Assembly: GCA_000309865.1 (NCBI GenBank)
Contig: AMGN01000051.1
Location: 1 to 30,434 of the forward strand
Source: Methanobacterium sp. Maddingley MBC34
GTDB lineage: Archaea > Methanobacteriota > Methanobacteria > Methanobacteriales > Methanobacteriaceae
Direction of reading: 5' to 3'
DNA length: 30,434 nucleotides
The translations under genes and the position numbers were made by a program. Position 1 is the first letter of the stretch. The number at the start of each line of letters is the position of its first letter. Shown here in pieces: positions 1-12,435 of this stretch. Below the pieces are notes generated by a model that was not told the origin of the DNA, searched no databases, and was given only the letters and a program-made list of their open reading frames with translations.

Positions 1-1283
<1,283 letters not shown>

Positions 1284-1295
1284 GGTTGATTCTCC

Positions 1296-1706
1296 TTATT
1301 TCAGGGGCACGAACATGGATGAACGGGTAGCACCCATACCAGGGTCTCCGTGCTGTACTCTTTGACGGGTAATTGCAAATTCACCAAAGTAACATCCGAT
1401 CATTTCGGGCTGTATCTGGACGTCCACAAATGTTTTACCATTGTAGATTCCAAAGGTCATGCCCACCATTTCTGGTAGCACGATCATGTCCCTACAGTGG
1501 GTCCTGATTATTTTGGGTCGTCCACCCGTGTCTCCTTCTTTTTTCAGTTTTCGTATCTTCTCTAGTACTTTTTTTTGCCTGGGTAGGAATCCCCTTTTCA
1601 GGGATCTGCGCTGTGTTGATGGTAACAACTGGATGACGTTATCCAGTGGCATCTGCTGCAGCTCTTCCAGGGTGTAACCGCGATACTTGAATTCTTTCCT
1701 CGCCAA
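1296..1706 (-). CDS. rpsS: 30S ribosomal protein S19 (uS19)
   Basis: This 136-residue protein is archaeal uS19 of the small-subunit head. The family signature is seen in the C-terminal half: THCRDMIVLPEMVG, IYNGKTFVDVQI and GEFAITRQRVQHGDPGMGATRSS. The N-terminal part (residues 1-50, YRGYTLEELQQMP and LLPSTQRRSLKRG) is the archaeal/eukaryal extension absent from bacterial S19. A GGAGGAGG ribosome binding site precedes the ATG. It is separated from L2 by 98 bases, the largest gap inside this operon, which contains a 16-base palindrome at its L2 end. Confidence 0.97.
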   Translation of the reverse strand: MARKEFKYRGYTLEELQQMPLDNVIQLLPSTQRRSLKRGFLPRQKKVLEKIRKLKKEGDTGGRPKIIRTHCRDMIVLPEMVGMTFGIYNGKTFVDVQIQPEMIGCYFGEFAITRQRVQHGDPGMGATRSSMFVPLK

Positions 1707-1793
1707 TTAGCCTCCTCCTTTAAAACGCTTTTATTTTATCATTCAATTTATTCTCGTAATTTTATCCTTAAACCAGTCCAAATGGAATAATGG

Positions 1794-1804
1794 GATAAGT
1801 TAAC

Positions 1805-1809
<5 letters not shown>
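1794..1809. repeat. 16-base perfect palindrome at the L2 stop codon
   Basis: Positions 1794-1809 read gataagttaacttatc, which is identical to its own reverse complement. It covers the L2 stop codon and opens the 98-base gap before S19. In RNA it could form only a short AU-rich hairpin; as DNA it could be a protein site. Its role is unknown. Confidence 0.6.
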
Positions 1810-2530
<721 letters not shown>

Positions 2531-2549
2531 TATTAATCCTCCCTAACCT

Positions 2550-2810
<261 letters not shown>

Positions 2811-2823
2811 TCATTACACCTGC

Positions 2824-3609
2824 CTAATTCTGGAATAAATCTCCCAGTTTTTCAATTGCTGATTTAGTGTAAACAGTAAGTCGGCCGGGGTGTGTTCCTG
2901 GTGCCAGGAGTTCTGCATTGAGGTTATCCACCACAACTACATCTACTCCAGGGTGGTTTCTGGCTCCTAGACTTATTCCTTTGTCTTCTCCTACGACAAG
3001 TAAGGGTCCTTTGGGAGTTTTGTATTTTCTTCCCCTGGTTTTACCTCTACCAGCCCTGATTTTTCTACCGTTTTTGGCTCGAACCACGTCATCCATTATT
3101 CCCAGGTTTTTGAAAATTTCCCTGGTTTCGCTGGTCTTCTTGACTCCGCATAGTTCATCGTCCACCACGAATGGTATTTGAGGTACGTTGTCAATCCGGT
3201 GACCCCGGGCTTCCACCAGTTCTTGGTTGGTGGTGGCTGCTAGTGCTGAGCGTATGGCCAGTTTTCTTTCTTTTTTGTTGATCTTCTCGTGGATGATCCT
3301 GGCTGTCCTTGGTGGGTGGGCTTTTCTTCCACCGGTTGTCTGGGGCACGAATGCTCCCTTGGAACCTGCGGGGTGTCTTGAACCCTTTACACGGGGGACC
3401 ATAGCTGCTCCTCGACCTGCACCGAATGATTTAGCTGTAGTTCGTTTACCTGCCATGGGATCTGTTCCCCATGGCTGGATACGGGCTGTTTGAGCAGAGA
3501 GAACCGCCCTTTTTATGAGGTCCGGTCTGAATTCTTCACAGAATATTTCTGGAAGCTCCATCTCGCCAGTAACTTTACCTTCTAATGAGTAAACTTTGAT
3601 CTTCGTCAT
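2824..3609 (-). CDS. rpl4: 50S ribosomal protein L4 (uL4, archaeal/eukaryal L4e type)
   Basis: This large-subunit protein lines the upper exit tunnel. It shows the archaeal L4 pattern: MTKIKVYSLEGKV at the start, the loop with GAGRGAAMVPRVKGSRH and TTGGRKAHPPRTA near residues 65-100, and RAGRGKTRGRKYKTPKGPL near residues 190-210. An upstream in-frame GTG at 3618 would give MMGMTK, but GTGAT there reads as the Shine-Dalgarno element itself (complement of the archaeal 16S end), so I place the start at the ATG at 3609, giving 261 residues. It follows L3 by 22 bases. Confidence 0.97.
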   Translation of the reverse strand: MTKIKVYSLEGKVTGEMELPEIFCEEFRPDLIKRAVLSAQTARIQPWGTDPMAGKRTTAKSFGAGRGAAMVPRVKGSRHPAGSKGAFVPQTTGGRKAHPPRTARIIHEKINKKERKLAIRSALAATTNQELVEARGHRIDNVPQIPFVVDDELCGVKKTSETREIFKNLGIMDDVVRAKNGRKIRAGRGKTRGRKYKTPKGPLLVVGEDKGISLGARNHPGVDVVVVDNLNAELLAPGTHPGRLTVYTKSAIEKLGDLFQN

Positions 3610-3631
3610 TCCCATCACTTTTTGATCCTAA

Positions 3632-4660
<1,029 letters not shown>

Positions 4661-4695
4661 ATCCTTAATTTTCCACTTTTCCAAATTTGTGAACG

Positions 4696-4703
4696 TAAAT
4701 ATA
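4696..4703 (-). promoter_or_regulatory. TATA-like box upstream of the L3 ribosomal operon
   Basis: Read on the minus strand, 4703-4696 is TATATTTA. It lies about 54-61 bases before the L3 ATG, so a start of transcription roughly 25 bases downstream would give a leader of about 30 bases containing the AAGGAGG site. Just upstream (4713-4728) is ctctctaaaaagagag, a 6-base inverted repeat with a 4-base spacer that could be a factor site. The rest of the 4643-4884 gap shows short repeats of cattgcta (4739, 4752) and nothing else I recognise. Confidence 0.5.
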
Positions 4704-4884
4704 CATAGAGAACTCTCTAAAAAGAGAGCCCAAAGCGCATTGCTAAAATACATTGCTATGAATGTTTTTTACTCTAGCTAGTAGTGCATTATGAGTATGC
4801 ATTACCCATATCAAAATTTAATTTAACCAATTAGATCTTGCTAATCAGCCACTATGGTTCCCAGTTATAGCAATAAACGCATAA

Positions 4885-5706
<822 letters not shown>

Positions 5707-6050
5707 TCTTAAATTTTTGTTTTTGATCCTTATAATATATAGGGGGTATAATGATAAAATCAAAATGTGTTTAAATGAAATCAAAATGTGCAAAAAATCT
5801 ATTGATTCATGTGAAAATATTTCATTTAAATTTTTGAAATTTAATTGATAAAACTTGAGAATTTTAAAATTAAAAAAATAAAATGATTAATGTTTGATAT
5901 AGTAAGGACTTATGGATTAGTTGATTTTGATTGAAAATATCTATTCTAAATATTCTAAATGAATATTCTAAATGAAAATATCTATTCTAAAAAATATCAC
6001 TTAAATATTAGGAAGTATCGTGATTTAGTTACGTGAAGTGTATACCTCTT
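5707..6050. other. AT-rich gap with nested direct repeats
   Basis: This 344-base stretch separates the METTL5-like gene from the SPOUT gene. It is extremely AT-rich. Besides the TATA-like box of the SPOUT gene it contains a 19-base direct repeat, tgaaaatatctattctaaa, at 5932-5950 and 5973-5991, with tattctaaatga twice in between (5951-5962 and 5964-5975). I see no gene or RNA in it. Confidence 0.6.
5730..5741 (-). promoter_or_regulatory. TATA-like box of the SPOUT methyltransferase gene, leaderless arrangement
   Basis: The minus strand reads TATATATTATAA here, 25-35 bases before the ATG at 5706. That spacing puts the expected transcription start at or next to the start codon, suggesting a leaderless or very short leader mRNA. 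No Shine-Dalgarno sequence is close to this ATG, which agrees. Confidence 0.5.
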
Positions 6051-6686
6051 TTACTCCATTCGTTCTATCCTTAAAACAATAACTTCTACTTCACGTTTCT
6101 CATCCTGGTGAAAGTGATAGATACGTGGTAGGGGAAAACTGTAGTGGAAAACATGGGTGATACTGGCATTTAAAGCTTTCACCATTAATTCTAAGAACTC
6201 CCGGGTCTTAGCCAGATGGAAAGAGTAAACAACAGGTGCCACTTCAAGGGCTTTTTCAAGGAACCTGCGATCACCCTCCTTACGGTTGGCTTTCTGTGCC
6301 CCGAAAGGGGGGTTCTGGATCACAGTATCCGCCTGTTCCTGGAAATCATTGATATCCATATTCAAAAACCGACATGTATCCTGAACTTCAAGCTTTACTG
6401 CCTCAGAATTTGCCACTTGGAGTGCATCATTATCTACATCCACACCTACAACTTCCACTACCCCCATTAAAGCGGCTCCCAGTGCAAGGATTCCGGTCCC
6501 ACATCCAAGATCCACTACTTTCAGGTCCTGAAGATCACCGTAGGCATGGGCATTCCATACAACATCAGCGGCAATACTGGCCGGAGTGTGGTACTGTTCA
6601 AGGTTTGGATCAGGATGCGGATGAGGAGGTATAGCCTGCAGGGCCATTTCCAACTGTCTTTTCTTGGTTATCATGGGAGATTCCAT
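6051..6686 (-). CDS. METTL5-like SAM-dependent rRNA adenine N6-methyltransferase (COG2263)
   Basis: This 211-residue protein is a class I SAM-dependent methyltransferase. Motif I is VDLGCGTGILALGA (residues 58-71), an acidic motif II residue lies in GVDVDNDAL (81-89), and the catalytic NPPFGAQ (125-131) is the N6-adenine type NPPF. The N-terminal EQYHTPASIAADV (30-42) is characteristic of the METTL5 group. In eukaryotes METTL5 works with TRMT112 to methylate one adenine of 18S rRNA; an equivalent 16S rRNA role here is inference. No TRMT112-like gene is next to it. I keep the ATG at 6686; an ATG four codons later (MITKK) is the alternative. A TATA-like AGATATAC at about 6711-6718 would again imply a leaderless mRNA. 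Confidence 0.85.
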   Translation of the reverse strand: MESPMITKKRQLEMALQAIPPHPHPDPNLEQYHTPASIAADVVWNAHAYGDLQDLKVVDLGCGTGILALGAALMGVVEVVGVDVDNDALQVANSEAVKLEVQDTCRFLNMDINDFQEQADTVIQNPPFGAQKANRKEGDRRFLEKALEVAPVVYSFHLAKTREFLELMVKALNASITHVFHYSFPLPRIYHFHQDEKREVEVIVLRIERME

Positions 6687-6704
6687 TAAAATTTAATAGG
6701 ATAG

Positions 6705-6737
6705 TTGATAGTATATCTGCTAATTGATGGTATATCT
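6705..6737. repeat. Two 14-base direct repeats upstream of the METTL5-like gene
   Basis: ttgatagtatatct (6705-6718) and ttgatggtatatct (6724-6737) differ at one base and are spaced 19 bases apart. They lie 19-51 bases upstream of the METTL5-like start codon, overlapping the expected promoter. The rest of the 6687-6925 gap, which also holds the pycA promoter, is AT-rich with no further structure I recognise. Confidence 0.5.
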
Positions 6738-6906
6738 TGCTTTAATATATTGATTTAAATAATATTTCCGTGTTTCAGTGATAGACAATAAAATCTTTAA
6801 GGAGATATAGATAATAGATATAATTAATTAAACAATGAGATATTATAAAGAAATGTAATTTAAGTAATTAGTATTCAAAAAAACATTAATAAACATACTC
6901 ATATTG

Positions 6907-8413
<1,507 letters not shown>

Positions 8414-8555
8414 AAATGGTGTTATTACTGGCAATAAGAGATGGTTACTGGCAAAAGTTTAGGATAACTTAATTACTGGCGGATTTAGTAAATAAAATTT
8501 ACCAAAAACTAATAAAAAGTGTGTTATAAATCATTAGGATTTAAAGGTGGTCCCA
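8414..8555 (+). other. pycA-birA spacer with three ttactggc repeats
   Basis: The spacer contains ttactggc at 8425-8432, 8445-8452 and 8473-8480. No terminator-like T-tract is present, so pycA and birA may be cotranscribed. The meaning of the repeats is unknown. Confidence 0.4.
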
Positions 8556-9533
8556 ATGCCCCAGAAGCAGATTTTAAAAAAATTCCATGCGCAAAAGGAT
8601 GAATATGTATCCCGTGACCAGTTGACATCTGAGGCGGGTATATCAGACATTCAGCTCAAAAACGAAATACAATCACTCAAAAAAGAGGGTTATATAATTG
8701 ATTCATCCCCTGAACTGGGTTATCGTCTGATTAAAACACCTAACAGACTCTTACCTTATGAAATACAGCTAGATCTGGCCACTAACTTCATTGGACAGGA
8801 AATTCATCATTACTCTGAGGTGGATTCCACCAACGAAGTTGCCAAAGAACTGGCCGAAAAAGGCGCACCTGAAGGAACAATTATTATAGCTGAAAGTCAG
8901 CGCAGTGGTAAAGGCAGACGAGGCAAAAAGTGGTTGTCACCCTCCGGCGGGGTTTGGATGACCATAATACTCAGACCAGACATTCCCCTGTCCCAGGCAC
9001 CTTTATTAACCCTGGTAACCGGAGTAGCAGTTGCTGAAACACTAGCCAAGGATTGTAACCTGGACGTAGGCATAAAATGGCCTAATGACATATTAATTGG
9101 TGAAAAAAAGGTCTGTGGAATACTAACTGAAGCCAGTGCCAGTGCAAAAGGGCTGGATTATGTGGTAGTTGGTATTGGAATTGATCTCAATGTCGACGTG
9201 GAAGCTTTCCCCCCAAAACTACGAGAAGGTGCAACATCCCTCAGAAGAGAGCTTGACAAGGAAATTCAGGGAGTAGAACTGGTTCAAGATTTCCTGGTGA
9301 ACTTTGAAAACCTTTACAATGATTTCACCAGAGGCCAATTCACCGAAATCCTTAACCAGTGGCGCAGACTTTCCAAAACCATTGGCTCTTATGTAGAAGT
9401 TCACCAAAAAGGCAGAATAGTTAGAGGAGTAGCGGTGGGCATAAGCAAAGAAGGAATTTTAATTCTGGAAATGGACGATGGCAGCCTGCAAAAAGTTATA
9501 TCCGGAGAATGCATACACTACAAAGGAAATTAA
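8556..9533 (+). CDS. birA: Biotin--protein ligase with N-terminal helix-turn-helix (BirA)
   Basis: BirA activates biotin with ATP and attaches it to the biotinyl lysine of PycB or similar proteins. The first 60 residues form a winged helix (QLTSEAGISDIQLKNEIQSLKKEGY, seen in two parts), so it is a Group II ligase that may also act as a repressor. The catalytic domain shows the dsT/NE motif (SEVDSTNEVAKELA), the biotinyl-AMP loop QRSGKGRRGKKW, then KWPNDIL and KKVCGILTEA. A short C-terminal SH3-like domain follows. I start at ATG 8556 because AGGTGGT just upstream serves as the ribosome binding site; the GTG at 8547 lies inside it. I did not find a TTGTAAAC-type biotin operator near pycA. A T-tract (9543-9549) follows the stop. 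Confidence 0.93.
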   Translation: MPQKQILKKFHAQKDEYVSRDQLTSEAGISDIQLKNEIQSLKKEGYIIDSSPELGYRLIKTPNRLLPYEIQLDLATNFIGQEIHHYSEVDSTNEVAKELAEKGAPEGTIIIAESQRSGKGRRGKKWLSPSGGVWMTIILRPDIPLSQAPLLTLVTGVAVAETLAKDCNLDVGIKWPNDILIGEKKVCGILTEASASAKGLDYVVVGIGIDLNVDVEAFPPKLREGATSLRRELDKEIQGVELVQDFLVNFENLYNDFTRGQFTEILNQWRRLSKTIGSYVEVHQKGRIVRGVAVGISKEGILILEMDDGSLQKVISGECIHYKGN

Positions 9534-9542
9534 ACACATACT

Positions 9543-9549
9543 ATTTTTT
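9543..9549 (+). terminator. T-tract terminator after birA
   Basis: A run of seven T residues occurs within ten bases of the birA stop codon and is followed by more T-rich sequence. Archaeal RNA polymerase terminates at such U-rich tracts without needing a strong hairpin. Confidence 0.4.
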
Positions 9550-9685
9550 TCCTACTATTCTTTTAAATTAGATAATTTTTTATGAAATTAGGATTTACAT
9601 GAAATTAAGAAATTATCAACTAGAATTAATTAAAAGTTTAAAATGGAATTAATATTCTAACATAGAATTATTAAAGGAGTTTTAC

Positions 9686-11053
9686 ATGGATCTGAAGTTT
9701 AAAGTAATCCTGTTATTAGTTTCAATAGTTTCTTTGACTGTGATTGTTTTTTCTTATTCACAGCTCCCATTTTATCCTCCAGATTATCCTGCAGGGCCCA
9801 CAATAAATGCAGGAGACAGGGTGCTGATTGTGGCACCACACCCCGATGATGAGGTTATCTGCAATGGAGGGATAATACGTTACGCAGTGGAAAACCAGAT
9901 ACCAGTTAAGGTGGTGGTGGTGACTGATGGTAATGACACCAAAACTTCACCCCTCATCCGACATAATGAAACAATCAACGGAACAAAGATACTGGGTTTA
10001 GGTGAAGAGAACGTTACATTCCTTGGTTACAAGGATGGAAGTTTGAGGAATCTTTTAAATGATAATTGGGATTATAGTAATCCTTTCACTGCTTCAGATG
10101 GTTCAAAACAGGTAACTTACCCCTACGCATTCCAGGAAAACGCCACTTACTGTGGTGCTAACCTGGTTGAGAATCTGGAAACCATAATCGCGGACTTTAA
10201 CCCCACCATAATCATCTATCCCAGTGGAGATGATGAACAGTTTGATCATCAGGCCACCAGTGGTTTCATTGAGTACGCCACCCAGGAAACAGGGTACAAT
10301 GGGAATAAATACACTTATCTGTTACATTTACCCCCGGACTGGCCTAGTCCAAGGAGTTATTATCCAGAATATTATTTGGTCCCTCCAAAACAGATGGTGG
10401 GGGTTGAAAATGGTCCGGAATGGTTTGTATTTAATCTCACCACATTAGAAATGCGTTTTAAAGAGCAATCATTGCGGGCCTATAAGACCCAGATTGTCCC
10501 TTCATCATACCTCCTGTCATTCCTGCGTAAAAATGAATTATTCGCAAAATATCCGACATTGAATGTGTCAAAGTCCACTGATAATTCATCGCTTAGTGAT
10601 TTTGCAGATAGTTCTAAAAATTTAACCAATTTATTTTATGATGCAGCTGGTGATGGGAAATATCATGGAAAAGAAAAATCACTGGATATAACCTCATTTG
10701 GAATACATGTCAATGATGCAACACCCAATGGAAAGTCATGGGTATCTCTAAAAACAGTGGGTGAACCCTCTTTAGATGCAGTGTATAATATCCATATGAA
10801 TATTTTCAATCCAGGGGGAACTGAAAGGGTGAAAATCTCGGTTCAAAATGGGAGTGGGGAGATACAGAGGGAAGTAAATGGTAGTTCAACCAGTAATAAT
10901 ATTCCAGTAATTATCCAGAACAAGACCATAGTGACTGAAATCCCATCAGATCTTTTCAAAAACAGCCCTTATTTTATTTTAAGCGCTGATGCGACTAAAT
11001 CAGGGGCAATAATTGATCAAACTCCCTGGAGGGTTATAAAAATAACAGGATAA
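9686..11053 (+). CDS. Membrane-anchored PIG-L/LmbE family N-deacetylase
   Basis: This 455-residue protein has an N-terminal hydrophobic anchor (residues 6-24) and then a PIG-L/LmbE-type zinc deacetylase domain. The zinc motif PHPDDE is at 51-56, and the second metal-binding part is FDHQ with H188. TDGND (about 80-84) fits the family loop. The catalytic domain therefore lies outside the membrane. After about residue 305 comes an additional beta-rich domain beginning FYDAAGDGKYHG and SLDITSFGIHV, which resembles the DOMON-like carbohydrate-associated domains of the glucodextranase type; this is a visual resemblance only. The family removes N-acetyl groups from amino sugars or pseudopeptides; a cell-wall (pseudomurein) or surface glycan substrate is inference. 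AAGGAG precedes the ATG. It stands alone, convergent with rtcA. Confidence 0.85.
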   Translation: MDLKFKVILLLVSIVSLTVIVFSYSQLPFYPPDYPAGPTINAGDRVLIVAPHPDDEVICNGGIIRYAVENQIPVKVVVVTDGNDTKTSPLIRHNETINGTKILGLGEENVTFLGYKDGSLRNLLNDNWDYSNPFTASDGSKQVTYPYAFQENATYCGANLVENLETIIADFNPTIIIYPSGDDEQFDHQATSGFIEYATQETGYNGNKYTYLLHLPPDWPSPRSYYPEYYLVPPKQMVGVENGPEWFVFNLTTLEMRFKEQSLRAYKTQIVPSSYLLSFLRKNELFAKYPTLNVSKSTDNSSLSDFADSSKNLTNLFYDAAGDGKYHGKEKSLDITSFGIHVNDATPNGKSWVSLKTVGEPSLDAVYNIHMNIFNPGGTERVKISVQNGSGEIQREVNGSSTSNNIPVIIQNKTIVTEIPSDLFKNSPYFILSADATKSGAIIDQTPWRVIKITG

Positions 11054-11133
11054 TATAACAAACTGACGATTTGAAAATGAATTGATTTGACAAAATGAAT
11101 TGATTCAATACTGATTTAATTAAAACTGTACAT

Positions 11134-12162
11134 TCAAACGGTGATGATAGTTACTTCCCCCAGACCACCAACCACCTGGAATTTTTTATCGATGAACTTC
11201 TCGGCAGCGTAAATATTGGTAAGGGTGTGCTGAGTGAGTTCTGATACCCTGACTGATGATGAGCCTGTAATGGCCATGTAGGGAATGATCTGATCACCCA
11301 TATACTTATCCAGGGCAGCTCCTTTTGATAAAAATGATAAAATTTTTTCAGCTGCTTGCCTTCCAACTATTTCCGCCCTTTTACCCGGTTCTCCCAGGGA
11401 ACTTGACCCCACACGGGGTATATTTTTATTTTTAACCTCAGTCCAGAGCACCAGCCCAGAACCGGGACCTAGAGCATTATTATCATCTGATTTTATCTCA
11501 ATTTCAACTTCATAACCTGCGCTGTTAAGCTTTTTCTCAGCAGCCTGGGCCTGTCGTATGGCCACATGAGAAGGAAGCCGAGTGGCGTGGGATATTCCCC
11601 GGATAACATCCACTTCCAGGTCATGGAAATTTAATGGTTTCAGTTTTTTCACTGGTTCAATTAGGGCACTTAAAATACCCCCACCACGAGGATAATATCC
11701 CCGCTTCAGTAATTTCAGATGCACGTTAATACCCATAGACTGCAAAACAGGGAGGGTTACATGCTCCAGATAATCAACTGGCGGAGCCCATCTAACATCA
11801 GTCCCCCCCTTGATATTAATTTCAACCATCTGATCTGCAAATAAAGAGGGTATCATAAGGGCCTGAAGGATCAGTGTTATGCTACCTGCAGTTTTTACAT
11901 CCACCTCCAGTTTCCCCCCACGTAACTGGCCCGGAGTAAAAGTCATCTGGGTTGAACCCAATTCTAATCCAGTTACCTCTGCATTGGAGAGTTTAGCAAG
12001 GGCAAGGGCTGCGTTTAAATGCTGTGGCATCAGTCCGGGTTTTGGTCGGCTGTTCCTGATGTTAAAAATGGTGAATGCCTTTCCTGTTAAAACTGAAAGG
12101 GCAGTTGAAACTCTTAAAAGAGCCCCTCCACCTTCCCCAAATGATCCATCAATTTCTATCAT
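11134..12162 (-). CDS. rtcA: RNA 3'-terminal phosphate cyclase
   Basis: This 342-residue enzyme converts RNA 3'-phosphate ends to 2',3'-cyclic phosphates with ATP through an enzyme-AMP intermediate. Family signatures are IDGSFGEGGGALLR (residues 4-17), NIRNSRPKPGLMPQH (35-49), the segment GGTDVRWAPPVDYLEH, and SELTQHTLTNI near the C-terminus, where H312 is in the position of the AMP-accepting histidine of the bacterial enzyme. The length matches the family. AAGGACTGAT lies before the ATG. No rtcB or RtcR-type regulator is adjacent; upstream on the same strand is the NYN-PLP gene pair, separated by a terminator-like hairpin. Confidence 0.94.
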   Translation of the reverse strand: MIEIDGSFGEGGGALLRVSTALSVLTGKAFTIFNIRNSRPKPGLMPQHLNAALALAKLSNAEVTGLELGSTQMTFTPGQLRGGKLEVDVKTAGSITLILQALMIPSLFADQMVEINIKGGTDVRWAPPVDYLEHVTLPVLQSMGINVHLKLLKRGYYPRGGGILSALIEPVKKLKPLNFHDLEVDVIRGISHATRLPSHVAIRQAQAAEKKLNSAGYEVEIEIKSDDNNALGPGSGLVLWTEVKNKNIPRVGSSSLGEPGKRAEIVGRQAAEKILSFLSKGAALDKYMGDQIIPYMAITGSSSVRVSELTQHTLTNIYAAEKFIDKKFQVVGGLGEVTIITV

Positions 12163-12200
12163 CTTTAATCAGTCCTTGATCATAACATCCTTGAAGATTT

Positions 12201-12250
12201 GATTACCACTTAAGATTACCACTTAAGATTACCACTTAAGATTACCAATT
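12201..12250. repeat. 13-base tandem repeat upstream of rtcA
   Basis: The unit gattaccacttaa occurs three times in a row (12201-12213, 12214-12226, 12227-12239), followed by a partial, altered fourth copy to 12250. It lies about 40-88 bases before the rtcA ATG. Each full unit junction contains the palindrome cttaag. Slippage or a repeated binding site are both possible. Confidence 0.8.
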
Positions 12251-12252
12251 CT

Positions 12253-12325
12253 AAAAAAAAAGGTTATTTATGGGAGAATCTATTGGCCAATGAGATACAT
12301 AGTACTGAATAGAACTGATTCTCCC
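12253..12325 (-). terminator. Hairpin plus T9 tract downstream of the NYN-PLP genes
   Basis: A perfect 9-base inverted repeat, gggagaatc (12272-12280) and gattctccc (12317-12325), encloses a 36-base loop that itself contains the palindrome attggccaat (12282-12291). Read on the minus strand, the stem is followed after ten bases by nine T residues (12261-12253). This fits the end of the PLP-enzyme transcript and separates it from rtcA. Confidence 0.55.
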
Positions 12326-12375
12326 CAGAATCATTAGTCCAATGATCTTCACACAGCAAATCCAATAATCTTAAT

Positions 12376-12435
12376 CCCATTATTCTTAATCCCATTATTC
12401 ATAGAAGCCCATTATTCATAAAAATTCCATTATTC
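12376..12435. repeat. Degenerate ccattattc repeats after the PLP enzyme gene
   Basis: Copies of (c)ccattattc lie at 12376-12385, 12391-12400, 12408-12417 and 12427-12435, with spacings of 15 to 19 bases. The last copy includes the stop codon of the PLP enzyme gene. This looks like decayed tandem duplication. Confidence 0.6.

Noticed and set aside
12201..12435. Possible CRISPR-like array upstream of rtcA
   Set aside because: Units are 13 bases directly adjacent, or degenerate 9-10 base copies, with no unique spacers of regular length and no cas genes.
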